A DNA stretch of 64,000 nt from JAMXLO01 sp963812475 (GTDB lineage: Bacteria; Pseudomonadota; Alphaproteobacteria; Acetobacterales; Acetobacteraceae): NCBI GenBank assembly GCA_963812475.1, contig CAWEVI010000006.1, forward strand, positions 94,824 to 158,823. Reading direction: 5' to 3'. Below, one piece after another: positions 25,866 to 35,139 of the stretch. The position numbers and the translations under genes are program-made. The notes under the pieces were generated by a model. The model had not been told where the DNA came from, made no database searches, and saw only the letters and a program-made list of their open reading frames with translations. Positions within the stretch are counted from its first letter, which is position 1, and every line of letters starts with the position of its first letter.

Positions 25866-27284
25866 TCATCTTCGGATCGAATTGACCACCGATCCGTCGG
25901 TATCCACCAGTTCAACCTCCACCGAATAAGGATTTGACGCATGGGTCGAGCAACTTAGACATGGGTCATAGGCTCGCAAGACCGCCGATACCCGATTGAG
26001 CATACCTTCCTTCATCTTCTTGCCATCGACGAAGTGACGGCTGACCTGATTGATGCTGCGGCCAATCGAAAGATTGTTGTGCCCGGTCGCAATGATGAGG
26101 TTGGCCCACACCATCGCTCCGTCCTCGTTGACCTTGTAATGATGCGTCAGAACGCCCCGCGGGGCCTCGGCCATTCCGATTCCCTCGAGCGCGTTCACCC
26201 CGGCATGCGCGCGGACATGGCGGCCGAGAATTGCCGGGTCATTCAATAACGTCTCCATCCGCTCAAGCGAATAGATGATCTCGATCAAACGGGCATAATG
26301 GAAATGGAACGCGCTCTGCACCACCTTGCCGAACCTCTGGTGGTATTCATCAAATTCGATGTCTGCCGCCTGCGTGCCACAGCGGGCGACGACGTTGAGC
26401 CGCGCGAGTGGCCCTACGCGGTAGGTCCCCTCAGGGAAACCGCGCGGCTTGAAATACGGCGACTTGAGGAACGAATGGGGCACCGTCGCCTCGCCGATGT
26501 ACTGCGCATAGTCTTCAGCCGGCATCCGATCTACGACAACTTCGCCTGACGCATCGACGAAGCGAAGGCCCCCATCGTACAGTTGCAGATTATCGTCGTC
26601 GTCGACCAGCCCGGCGTACATCGTCGGTGAGTTTCCAAAAACGGCGATTTCATCGCTGAACTTATCGAGAATGCCTTTGAAGAAGCCCAATGTCCGCAGC
26701 GCGGTCGCCTTCGCCGCCGGCAGACCGGCCAAGATGCGGTCGCGCTTGACGGGGTCAAGCGGCGAGTTGACCCCGCCGGGAACGGTCCAGGACGGGTGGA
26801 TGCGCTCCCCGGCCACACCCTCGATCGCCTGCTGTCCAAACCTGCGCAGCGAAATGCCGTCACTGGCGATTTCCGGGTGGTCCGCGATCACGCCGAACAA
26901 ATTCCGCCGGGCGGGATCGGAATCGAAGCCGAGCAGCAAATCGGGCGACGACAGATGGAAGAAGCTCAGGGCATGGGATTGGATGATCTGACCGCAATGC
27001 ATGATTTCGCGGAGCTTCACGGCAGTCGGCGGAACGGTCACGCACATGATGGCCTCGCACGCCTTGGCCGAGGTTATCAGGTGGCTGATCGGGCAAATTC
27101 CGCAGATGCGGGCGGTAATCGACGGCATCTCATAGAAGGGCCGGCCCTCGACAAATTTCTCGAACCCGCGGAGCTGGGTGACATGGAAGAACGTATTGGT
27201 GACCTTGCCGTCGTCGTCGAGATGAATGCTGATCTTCGCGTGACCCTCGATGCGCGTGACCGGGTCGATGACGACAGTTTTCAT
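25866..27284 (-). CDS. hoxH: NAD(P)-linked [NiFe]-hydrogenase large subunit (HoxH/HydL type)
   Basis: This is the catalytic subunit carrying the Ni-Fe(CN)2CO site. It has 472 residues. The L1 motif is RICGICP with Cys61 and Cys64, and the L2 motif is DPCLSCSTH with Cys442 and Cys445. All four nickel ligands are therefore cysteine, with no selenocysteine. Protease cleavage is expected after His448, removing 24 residues that start ASNPYSVEVE. The N-terminus VIDPVTRIEGHAKISIHLDDDGKV and APRGVLTHHYKV are typical of group 3. It is the last gene of the five-gene operon, 11 bases after hoxY. Confidence 0.95.
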   Translation of the reverse strand: MKTVVIDPVTRIEGHAKISIHLDDDGKVTNTFFHVTQLRGFEKFVEGRPFYEMPSITARICGICPISHLITSAKACEAIMCVTVPPTAVKLREIMHCGQIIQSHALSFFHLSSPDLLLGFDSDPARRNLFGVIADHPEIASDGISLRRFGQQAIEGVAGERIHPSWTVPGGVNSPLDPVKRDRILAGLPAAKATALRTLGFFKGILDKFSDEIAVFGNSPTMYAGLVDDDDNLQLYDGGLRFVDASGEVVVDRMPAEDYAQYIGEATVPHSFLKSPYFKPRGFPEGTYRVGPLARLNVVARCGTQAADIEFDEYHQRFGKVVQSAFHFHYARLIEIIYSLERMETLLNDPAILGRHVRAHAGVNALEGIGMAEAPRGVLTHHYKVNEDGAMVWANLIIATGHNNLSIGRSINQVSRHFVDGKKMKEGMLNRVSAVLRAYDPCLSCSTHASNPYSVEVELVDTDGSVVNSIRR

Positions 27285-27294
27285 GACCGACTCC

Positions 27295-27822
27295 TCAGCC
27301 GAAACGCAGCTTTGTCCTCAGATCGGGGACGCGACCGTCGAGGAGCTCGTTGAGAACGAACAGGATCGAGGGCGCTGATGGAGGACATCCGGGCACATGC
27401 AGGTCGATCTTGATGACCTCGTGAAGCGGAACGGCGTGCCTCAACAGCACCGGGATATCGGTCGGAATGCCTTTCCCCACATCGGCTCGATCGACGTAGA
27501 TGCTTTCGAGCAACGTCTTCACTGGGATGTTGTTGCGCATCCCCGAGACATTGCTCGTCGTGGCGCAGTCGCCCAGCGCCACCACAAAGCGCGTGCGCTC
27601 TCGGACATGCCGGATTTTCTCAAGGTCGTCCTGGCTGCTGACCGCGCCCTCGACAATCGCTACGTCGACGTCGTGGGGATATTCGTGAACATCGACCAAC
27701 GGCCCGTAAACCAGTTCCGCTCTCTGGGCGATGCTGAACAGCATTTCGTCGAGATCGAGCAGGGACATGTGACATCCGGAACACCCATCGAGCCAGAGTG
27801 TGGCCAGCCGCGGTTTCGTCAT
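27295..27822 (-). CDS. hoxY: NAD(P)-linked [NiFe]-hydrogenase small subunit (HoxY/HydS type)
   Basis: This is the electron-transfer subunit that holds the [4Fe-4S] cluster next to the NiFe site. The 175-residue product starts at 27822, where its ATG overlaps the hoxU stop (ATGA). Cluster cysteines are visible in WLDGCSGCHMS (Cys14, Cys17), ALGDCATTSN and HVPGCPPSAPS. There is no signal peptide and only one cluster site, as in soluble group 3d enzymes. It partners with HoxH, which follows after 11 bases. Confidence 0.94.
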   Translation of the reverse strand: MTKPRLATLWLDGCSGCHMSLLDLDEMLFSIAQRAELVYGPLVDVHEYPHDVDVAIVEGAVSSQDDLEKIRHVRERTRFVVALGDCATTSNVSGMRNNIPVKTLLESIYVDRADVGKGIPTDIPVLLRHAVPLHEVIKIDLHVPGCPPSAPSILFVLNELLDGRVPDLRTKLRFG

Positions 27823-28526
27823 GGATGCGTCCCTCGCTTCGCGGCGAGTTGCGTGACGACGCTGCGCCGTTTGGTCATCTCCTCGACCCCCAGGCCTTTT
27901 TCGACCAGCGCACCGGTCGGGCAGACCTGCACGCATTTGCCGCAGTTGGTGCAGGACGCAGCCTCGCCCCACGGGCGGCCGTTCTCGGCGACCACCAGCG
28001 AGCTAATTCCGCGCGCCGATATGTCCCAGACGTTCGCGCCCTCGATCTCGTCGCAAACGCGCACACAGCGCGAGCAGAGGATGCAGCGGTTGTGGTCCAA
28101 CACCCAGCGCGGATGAGACACGTCCACCGGCAGACGCGGATAGTTGTAGGGAAAGCGGACGTGGGTGAGACCGAGAGTCTGCGCCAAAGACTGCAATTCG
28201 CAGTTGCCGTTGGACACGCAAACGGCGCAAATGTGATTCCGCTCAATGAACAACAGCTCCAGCGCCATCAGGCGGTTGTGCGCGAGAGCCTCTGAGTTCG
28301 TGGTGACCGACATTCCACTTTGTGCGGGCGTCGTGCAGGCCGGCACCTGGCGGCCGACCCCCGCGACTTCGACCAGGCACATCCTGCAGGAACCTGGGGA
28401 ACTCAAGCCCTCCATATGGCAGAGCGATGGGATGGATCGTCCATTCTCGGCCGCCACCTGGTAAATCGTCTGACCCTCCGTTGCGGAGTAAAGTTCACTG
28501 TCGATGCGAACTGAGATTTGAGGCAT
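27819..28526 (-). CDS. hoxU: Hydrogenase iron-sulfur subunit HoxU (NuoG-N-like)
   Basis: This 235-residue ferredoxin-like subunit wires the diaphorase to the hydrogenase module. The clusters are in order: [2Fe-2S] Cys36/47/50/64; the His-Cys3 [4Fe-4S] site His98/Cys100/Cys103/Cys109 (HICAVC..NC); and two ferredoxin-type sites, Cys148/151/154/158 (CILCSRCVRVC) and Cys192/195/198/202 (CTNCGKCVQVC). All ligands are intact. It starts 12 bases after the hoxF stop and its own stop overlaps hoxY. Confidence 0.94.
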   Translation of the reverse strand: MPQISVRIDSELYSATEGQTIYQVAAENGRSIPSLCHMEGLSSPGSCRMCLVEVAGVGRQVPACTTPAQSGMSVTTNSEALAHNRLMALELLFIERNHICAVCVSNGNCELQSLAQTLGLTHVRFPYNYPRLPVDVSHPRWVLDHNRCILCSRCVRVCDEIEGANVWDISARGISSLVVAENGRPWGEAASCTNCGKCVQVCPTGALVEKGLGVEEMTKRRSVVTQLAAKRGTHP

Positions 28527-28537
28527 GAGCGTCGCTC

Positions 28538-31500
28538 CTACCGGCTGGGAACCGCATGTGCCGCGGTTTCGCGAATATCGCAGCGCAGACAGCGGCAGGC
28601 CTCTTCGCGCGCCTCTTCGGGCCGCAGCGCCGATACGGCTTCCTTGAAGGTCTTCGCGCGGGCCGCCGCCGGAAGGAACCGCGCGTGATGACGGCGAGAA
28701 TCGCTGGGCTGCGGTGGCGTCTGGTCGTACTGGAATTTCGGCATAACGCTGTCGTAGCGCGGTTCGCTGGCCAGATGGCGGTCGATGTTCCTGGCTGCTT
28801 CCTTGCCCCAGGCCATCGCGCTGGTGACGTTCGACGCCCCGGTCGCGAAATCGCCGCCCGCGTAAACAGTTTCGCGGCTGGTTGTCATGGCATAGCGGTC
28901 AATCTCCAGCATGCCGCTGTCCTTTACCGCCAGGCCGGTTGCGCGACAGAAATCGTGGTCCACGTCTTCACCAACCGCCATGATGACACTGCTGCAAGGA
29001 ACGGATTGCACTTCGCCGGTATCGACCGGGCGGCGGCGGCCAGACGTGTCGAATGCGCCGAGACGTGTCTTTGTTACCTCGATGGCCTGGACGGAACCGC
29101 CTTCGCCGATGATACGATGCGGCGACGCCAGGAAGACGAAGCGCACGCCCTCTTCTTCAGCCGCATCGACTTCCTCGGCGATCGCCGGCATGTCCTTACG
29201 TTCCCGGCGGTAGATGACAGTAGCGGTTGAACCCTTGCGAATCACCTGTACGGGCACAATCGATGGCTGCATTGCCGCCGCCGATGATGACGACGCTCTC
29301 GCCGAGGTTCGCGGGGTGATCGCGGGCCTCCGCCTCGAGGAAATGAAGAGCGCCATAGACGCCGGCCAATTCGCTGCCCGCCACCCGGACCTCCCATTCC
29401 TTCCACGTGCCGATCGAGAGAAATACAACATCGAACTTCGCTTCCAAATCGGTCACCGAAACATCTGTTCCGATGTGGGAGTTGAAGATGAACTGGACGC
29501 CGAGGCGACGAATGATCTCGATCTCGCGATCGAGGACTTGGCGAGGAAGTCGATATTCCGGCAGGGCAAATCGCAGCATGCCGCCGGCCTCCGAATGGGA
29601 TTCGAAAACGGTGACTGCGTGGCCCGTCAACGCAAGGTAAAAGGCGGCGGTCAGTCCGGTCGGACCGCCGCCGACCACGGCTATCGTCTTCCCAGTGGGG
29701 GAAAGCCGTTTGGCAACGACCGTGCCAGCCATCGCGTCGAATTTGTCGGACAGCAGGACAGAATCGGCAATGACCCGATGCACCTCGCGCATGTTGATCG
29801 GCTCGTCGACGGTCTGACGCCGGCACCGGCTCTCGCACGGATGCTGGCATACGCGGCCCGTGGAAGCCGGAAAGGGGTTGTCCATGATGACCGACTCGAA
29901 CGCGTCGGCCAAACGGTCTTCCTTGTACAATTGCAGGAAGCGCGGAATGTTCATGTGCAGCGGGCAGCTGTTTTCGCAAGGTGCCAGGGCCAGATCCTGA
30001 CAGACGCCGGCATGGCAGCGCTTCTCGCGAATGTGGTCCTCGAATTCATGGCGGAAATGGCGCAGTGCAGTCAGGATCGAGTTAGGCGCGGATTGGCCAA
30101 GCCCACACAGCGACGTGTCCCGGATCATCCGGCCCAATTCGTCCAGGTCGGCAAGGTCCTCCTCGCGGCCTTCACCCTTGGTGATGCGTGTGAGCGTGCG
30201 CAGCGCCTTGTCGAGGCCCACCCTGCAAGGCGTGCATCTGCCGCAGGATTCGGAGCGGGTGAATTCGATGAAGTAGCGGGCGACGTCGACCATGCAGTTG
30301 TCGTCGTCCATCACCACCATGCCGCCCGACCCCATGATCGAACCGAGTTTCCCCAGCGCTTCAAAATCCACCGGCGTGTCGAGCATATTGTACGGTATGC
30401 ATCCACCGGATGGGCCACCGGTCTGCACCGCCTTGACATTATGGCCGGGCATGGCGCCCCCGCCGGCGTCGTAGATGAACTTGCTGAGCGGTGTGCCGAG
30501 CGGCATTTCCACCAGGCCGGTGTTTTGCACTTTGCCGACCAGAGAGAAGACTTTGGTTCCGGGGCTCGAACTGCTGCCGATTTCGCTGAACCATGTCGGC
30601 CCATTGGCGACGATGGGCGCGATGTTGTACCAGGTCTCAACGTTGTTGATGTTGGTGGGATGGCCCCATAGGCCCCTTTCGGCTGGGTAGGGCGGGCGCG
30701 GGCGCGAGCGGCCCGAGCGTCCTTCCAGCGAGCTGATCAATGCGGTTTCTTCGCCGCAGACGAATGCGCCCGCGCCCTCAACCAGTTCGATGTCAAAGTT
30801 GTAGCCGCGGTTCAGGATATCATCACCGAGCAGGCCGTAGTTCCTGGCCTGCGCGATGGCCACGTTCAGCCGGTGGACCGCCAGCGGGTATTCGGCGCGG
30901 ACATAGATGATCCCATGGGTCGCGCCGGTAACGTAACCGCCGATTGCCATGCCTTCGAGCAGCGAATGCGGGTCGCTTTCAATCTCGTTGCGGTTCATGT
31001 AAGCGCCCGGATCACCCTCATCGGCGTTGCAAATGAGATATTTCCGGGTCCCCACTGCCCTGCGGAGGAACTCGAATTTCAGTCCGGTCGAGAACCCGGC
31101 GCCGCCGCGACCCCGTAATCTGGCCAGCTTGAGCTGGTCGATCGTCAATTCCGGCGTACCCTCGAGCAACACCTTCTGCAAGGACCGATAACCGCCGATC
31201 GCGATATATTCCTCGATGTCGTCTGGGTTGATCAAACCACAGTTGCGTAGCACGATCTTCTTTTGACCTTTGAAAAACGGAATCTCATGCCAAGCTGGGA
31301 TCGTTGTATTTCCGGCGCCATACTCGACTTGCGCGGTGATGTGATCCCACTGTTCGATCTTGCACAGGACCAGACCGTCCGGAATGACCGCTCCCGCCAA
31401 TCCGTCAAGCACCTGGTCGACGTGATTGGTCTGCACCCTATGAAGGATGACGAGCGGCTGGCCGGGATTCCGAACGTTTACCAGCGGCTCCTCGGCGCAA

Positions 31501-31706
31501 AAACCGAAGCATCCTGTCTGGACCAGTTGGACGTCCAGACCGCGTTGATCGATCGCGTGGGCGAATGCGTGGTAAACGCCTTCCGCTCCATTGCCGGTCC
31601 CGCATGTGCCCATGCCGACGGCGACGCGCGGCCGCGAAGGCCGGAGTTTAGCGAGCCCTGCATTGCGAACCGCGTCGAACATGCTTTCGTCCACAATCCG
31701 AGTCAT
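28538..31706 (-). CDS. hoxF: Hydrogenase diaphorase subunit HoxF/HydB fused to a GltD-like FAD/NAD(P) oxidoreductase domain; one-base frameshift
   Basis: This is the NAD(P)-reducing flavoprotein subunit, with an unusual fusion. Residues about 25-110 form a thioredoxin-like domain (GMGTCGTGNG, TGCFGFCAEEP). The NuoF core at about 150-560 has RGRGGAGFSTGLKFEFL (FMN/NAD) and ESCGRCTPC..SLCGLG for a [4Fe-4S] cluster. From about 560 a glutamate-synthase-small-subunit-like half follows, with cluster cysteines 564/569/577/581 and 620/624/628, the FAD motif VVGGGPTGLTAAFYLA (678-693), the NAD(P) motif IIGGGNAAIDCART and a terminal CRCLRC. Just after ..AIDCART (near 29250) the frame slips; the rest (VIRKGSTATVIYRRERKD...) runs to 28538. 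The 3169-base span is one base too long; the joined protein is about 1055 residues. The start overlaps the hoxE stop (ATGA). Confidence 0.88.
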
Positions 31707-32236
31707 GCATGAGGCTCCCGCTTGTCCAGTGCGTCCAATTCACGCTGTAACGTTCGCTCGTTCATGTGTCCGAAGACCGCGTGATTGAACTCCACGACCG
31801 GCGCAAGCGCGCACTGGCCGAAACAGGCGACAACTCGCAAGGTCGTACTGCCGTCGGCGGCGGTGATGGACAACTGCTCCTCTCCCTCGGGCGATCCCTG
31901 AAATCCGAGGCTCATCATCACCTTTTCGTACAGGTCACGTGATCCCCTGGTGTGGCAGGCAGTCCCACGGCAGACAGAAACAGTATTGCGGCCCTGGGGC
32001 TCCAGATTGAACAGCGCATAAAAGGTGACCACACTGAATATTCTGGACAGCGGGATGTTCGTCTTCGCCGCGATGTATTCGATTGTCTCACGCGGAAGAA
32101 ACTTGCGCGGATGGTTCGCTTGCACCTGTTGCAGTATCGCCAGCAACCCTCCCGCGCGCCCGATTTGCTTGGCAAGCACATTGTCGATGAAGTCTCGATC
32201 CACATTTGCGGACCACTGCATTGAAGGGCTCTTCAT
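31703..32236 (-). CDS. hoxE: Hydrogenase subunit HoxE/HydC (NuoE-like [2Fe-2S] protein)
   Basis: This is a 177-residue thioredoxin-like [2Fe-2S] subunit of the diaphorase module. The helical N-terminus (LLAILQQVQANHPRKFLPRE, IPLSRIFSVVTFYALF) is typical of NuoE. The four ligands are in VCRGTACHTRGS and ACFGQCALAPVV. It is the first gene of the hydrogenase operon. A CGGAG ribosome site lies 7 bases before the ATG at 32236. Confidence 0.93.
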   Translation of the reverse strand: MKSPSMQWSANVDRDFIDNVLAKQIGRAGGLLAILQQVQANHPRKFLPRETIEYIAAKTNIPLSRIFSVVTFYALFNLEPQGRNTVSVCRGTACHTRGSRDLYEKVMMSLGFQGSPEGEEQLSITAADGSTTLRVVACFGQCALAPVVEFNHAVFGHMNERTLQRELDALDKREPHA

Positions 32237-32770
32237 TCGACAACTCCGTGGCTAGCTTTCGCCCATGGCAAGCGCGCGAACCTTATCGAGACGCGACGGA
32301 AAGAGGGGGAAAAATGCAGCGGAGTCATGTGGATTCGAAAGCATGATGATGTTCACGGCGATTCGTTACCACTAACGCTGAAACGCAGGTCACCATTCTC
32401 TGAGCTATCATGACCCGTTCATGGCGTATTTTGCGTGCCTCAACAATTCTGGCTACTGACGCGCGACCGATAACTTGAACGCCCGGGGTCCTCAGGTTCC
32501 GGATCATACTGGCGGAACCCGCAGGCATTATTGCGGCCGGCTCATGTTCATGCATGGGTCATAGCCTTCCTCGGCTGCACCGACACCGTCGGCACATTGA
32601 CCGTACAAGGCCATACAACATCCGCACAGACCTTGCCACAGCCCAACGCGCCTTTTGCGCACGCGGCTGACTTTTCGCGCACACCTTCCGCTGAGATTGG
32701 TAATCAACAGGTTAACGGTCTTGCCGGTTGCTGCCGCTGGTCCTGATCATCAGGGACCACAGGGCATTTT
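32237..32770. other. Intergenic region upstream of the hydrogenase operon
   Basis: About 530 bases without a convincing gene on either strand. It must contain the promoter of the hoxEFUYH-type operon at its left end. No sigma-54 (GG-N10-GC in TGGCAC/TTGC context) or clear FNR-type palindrome was found by eye. Short frames here have no recognisable product. Confidence 0.35.
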
Positions 32771-33382
32771 TTATGCAGGTCCTCGGAGCAGCGCCTGCTT
32801 CAGGCTCGGTGATGCCGGCCTGGGGCCAAGAAACGTGGCCAGCATTGCTTCGGCGAATGCCCGCTTGGAGATGGTGCCGATCTGCTGTCCGCCGACAGTC
32901 ACGGTCGCGCCGGACTGCGTGAACAGCAGCGAGAAAACGTCGCCCTCCTGCATGGCGGGGACCTCGGCAAGGAACCGCTCGACATCGTCCGGATCAAGAT
33001 GGCAGGGAGCCTGGCAATTATTCGCCAAGCCTTCGCGCCAGGCTTTCCGGGCGTCCTCAGCGCTTACGCTACGCTCGAATCTGACTGTCAGCAGCTTGGT
33101 TTCAGGCGATTGAAGGATCTGTTCTGGATTGCTGCTCAAGTGCTCCAGATAAAGACTGGCGACGTAGATATGAATGCCCAGGATCGAATAGCTGCGTCGC
33201 CCGAATCCGTTCAGCTGCAACGTCTTGCCAGCCGCCTGGACGGTATCCGGCAACTGGACACCATCGAACTCCGCCGCTCGGGCCACGGACCAGGCGGGCG
33301 CGATGATGGCGAATACGAAGAGGGCGCGCTGCAAGCAAATGCACACGGAGGACAACGACGGTTTGATGCGATTCTCCTTCAA
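32771..33382 (-). CDS. Exported chalcone-isomerase-like domain protein
   Basis: This is a 203-residue protein with an N-terminal signal peptide or anchor (ALFVFAIIAPAWSVARA). The mature part has the bacterial chalcone-isomerase-like fold signature: FDGVQLPDTVQAAGKTLQLNGFG, LGIHIYVASLYLE and GDVFSLLFTQSGATVTVGGQQIGTI. Bacterial members usually lack the plant enzyme's active-site residues and are of unknown function. It lies 3' of the type II secretion remnant on the same strand. Confidence 0.85.
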   Translation of the reverse strand: MKENRIKPSLSSVCICLQRALFVFAIIAPAWSVARAAEFDGVQLPDTVQAAGKTLQLNGFGRRSYSILGIHIYVASLYLEHLSSNPEQILQSPETKLLTVRFERSVSAEDARKAWREGLANNCQAPCHLDPDDVERFLAEVPAMQEGDVFSLLFTQSGATVTVGGQQIGTISKRAFAEAMLATFLGPRPASPSLKQALLRGPA

Positions 33383-33570
33383 CGACCTGACCGAGCGTGC
33401 AGGACAGGGCTCTCAACTTTGCCGCGCTGCGGCATGGCGTTCAAGTGGCCGCCCTTACCGGCAATGTCCAGCGCTCCAGCGATCCCGACGTCCATCGTTT
33501 CCTGTCCGCACGAACGGTGCGGGCGCCGCACTGCTCGCGAATGATGTCCTGGCAGGTGCCACAGCCCCGG

Positions 33571-34056
33571 TCAACGATGTGGCGATTTGGCATCCTCGGC
33601 GAACGACGGCTTCAGCGTGCGGACATTCCCACCCAATTCCACCACCACCTGGTCCGGTTGAATCGAGCGGACCACGAAGTCGCCGACATGCGCCCCCTCC
33701 TTCGCCACGATCGGCAGCGGGCTCTCGGCCGACATGAATATGGCGCGATTACCGGTCGGCGCGGTTATGACGCCGGTCAGCCGTGTCGGCGCATCCCCTT
33801 TCAAGCCCACATCGTTCGCCGTCTTTGGCGGACGCCTGTCCTCGCGGAACAGCGGACGCCCGAGCGCGGTGACCACCCAGCCCCGCACGACGTCAATCGA
33901 CGCGAGCCCTGGCGCCGCACGCACCGCACCCATAAGGGGTGAACGCCCGGAGGTCGCAGCGGCAATGTCCGGCACCGCGGAACCTTGCAACTCCCAATAG
34001 ATCGTGCCCGCCAGAACAACGGCTGCGACCAGCGCGCCAGCCAGGACGCGGCTCAT
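33571..34056 (-). CDS. Type II secretion GspC/GspN-like protein
   Basis: This is a 161-residue protein with one N-terminal membrane segment (VLAGALVAAVVLAGTIYW) and a periplasmic part. The blocks GRPLFREDRRPP, LTGVITAPTGNRAIFMS and EGAHVGDFVVRSIQPDQVVVE resemble the homology region of GspC/GspN-type proteins, which link the inner-membrane platform to the secretin. The start at 34056 overlaps the gspM stop (ATGA), showing translational coupling. No gspD gene follows. Confidence 0.65.
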   Translation of the reverse strand: MSRVLAGALVAAVVLAGTIYWELQGSAVPDIAAATSGRSPLMGAVRAAPGLASIDVVRGWVVTALGRPLFREDRRPPKTANDVGLKGDAPTRLTGVITAPTGNRAIFMSAESPLPIVAKEGAHVGDFVVRSIQPDQVVVELGGNVRTLKPSFAEDAKSPHR

Positions 34057-34637
34057 TGGGCGGCTGACCGGGTTGACGCGGACCGGAACGCGAAAATCGA
34101 GCATGTCACATCGAACGTGCCCGGCGCCGTACTGATCCGATGTAGCGCCGGCTTGACCTGGAGATCGTCGATCAGAAGCGCGGGCGTGGCGACGTGAAGG
34201 TCCTTCAGCAGATCCATCAGGACCGGCCATGATGCATTGAACGAGACGCGCAGGCCAATCCGCCGGTACGCGCCGGCATCATCTCCCGGCAGTGTCTCCA
34301 CACTATGCAACTGGACGCCCGTCTGCGTGAACATTGCCTGCAGGCCTTCCTGCAGCGATGCGCTCGCCATGTTGTCGCTGTCGCCTTCGAGCAAGGCTGC
34401 TTCGCCGGCGCCGCTGGCTGCCACGGTCTTGGCCTGTTCCTGCAGGTCCGGCAACGCCGCGGCCAGACCCTCCATCCGCTCAACAAGGACTGCCTGCTGT
34501 GCCAATAGCTCGGCCCGCTCGCCGTACCACTCAACCAGCGGTGCGACAACGCCAAGCCAAAGTACCACCACCACCAACGACGTGAGCCCAAGTGCAAGCA
34601 GTTGGCCCGCGCGCCCTGTCGGCAGCGAGCGCGTCAT
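34053..34637 (-). CDS. gspM: Type II secretion system protein M
   Basis: This is a 194-residue bitopic protein typical of GspM, an inner-membrane platform component. One N-terminal membrane helix (LALGLTSLVVVVLWLGVVAPL) is followed by a coiled-coil-like stretch (YGERAELLAQQAVLVERMEGLAAALP), then a small alpha/beta domain with LRVSFNASWPVLMDLLKDLHVATPALLIDDLQV. It begins one base after the stop of the upstream remnant and overlaps the gspN-like gene. It sits in a truncated operon, so it may be non-functional. Confidence 0.75.
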   Translation of the reverse strand: MTRSLPTGRAGQLLALGLTSLVVVVLWLGVVAPLVEWYGERAELLAQQAVLVERMEGLAAALPDLQEQAKTVAASGAGEAALLEGDSDNMASASLQEGLQAMFTQTGVQLHSVETLPGDDAGAYRRIGLRVSFNASWPVLMDLLKDLHVATPALLIDDLQVKPALHRISTAPGTFDVTCSIFAFRSASTRSAAQ

Positions 34638-34638
34638 C

Positions 34639-34767
34639 TTACGTCCCCAGCTCGGCGCGGATCGGAAGCATTTCTCCGCCGTTGGTTTCGTTGCGCATGA
34701 CCGATGCAGCGAAACCGGGAATATAGGGCAGTGAGTGCGCCGCAGCCAGGGCGCCAGACCGATATTG
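34639..34767 (-). pseudogene. C-terminal remnant of the gene upstream of gspM (position of gspL)
   Basis: In the minus-strand frame ending at the TAA at 34639-34641, a protein-like tail is readable: GALAAAHSLPYIPGF, ASVMRNETNGGEML, PIRAELGT. One base separates its stop from the gspM ATG, so it was the preceding operon gene. Upstream of about 34767 this frame stops looking coding, and beyond about 34850 the DNA becomes AT-rich. The expected gene here would be gspL, but the tail is too short to prove that. Confidence 0.4.
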
Positions 34768-35139
34768 GCAGCTTTCGCCTGGCCTCGTGCGGTTCACCTC
34801 GTTTCGCTGTGACGTTGATCTGCAATCCAAGGTTGGCAAACGCCATCTGGGACTACTTCTACGACAAGTCCAATTGTTTAGATACACCTCACGCATCCGT
34901 GAATCGAATAATCGATACCATGCTGGAATTTCGATAATTATAGAGCGTCCTCCCAGACAGGTGTTCAAAAACAGGACATTCCACGACTTTTGACTGCTGC
35001 CCGTCACGCAGTGTCACGGGCCGCGCAGGCCCGCTTGCGCGGTCGGCTCTACGCACCACACGGCCTCTCGTCGTTTAAAAAATGATACGGAGCTGACGGA
35101 GCCGTGCAGTGACCAGAAAAGAACATTGGGGAAATCAAT

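Noticed and set aside
26860..27096. Short minus-strand frame inside hoxH
   Set aside because: Shadow of hoxH in another frame.
32325..32555. 76-codon minus-strand frame in the hydrogenase upstream region
   Set aside because: No recognisable motif, weak ribosome site and uneven codon use.
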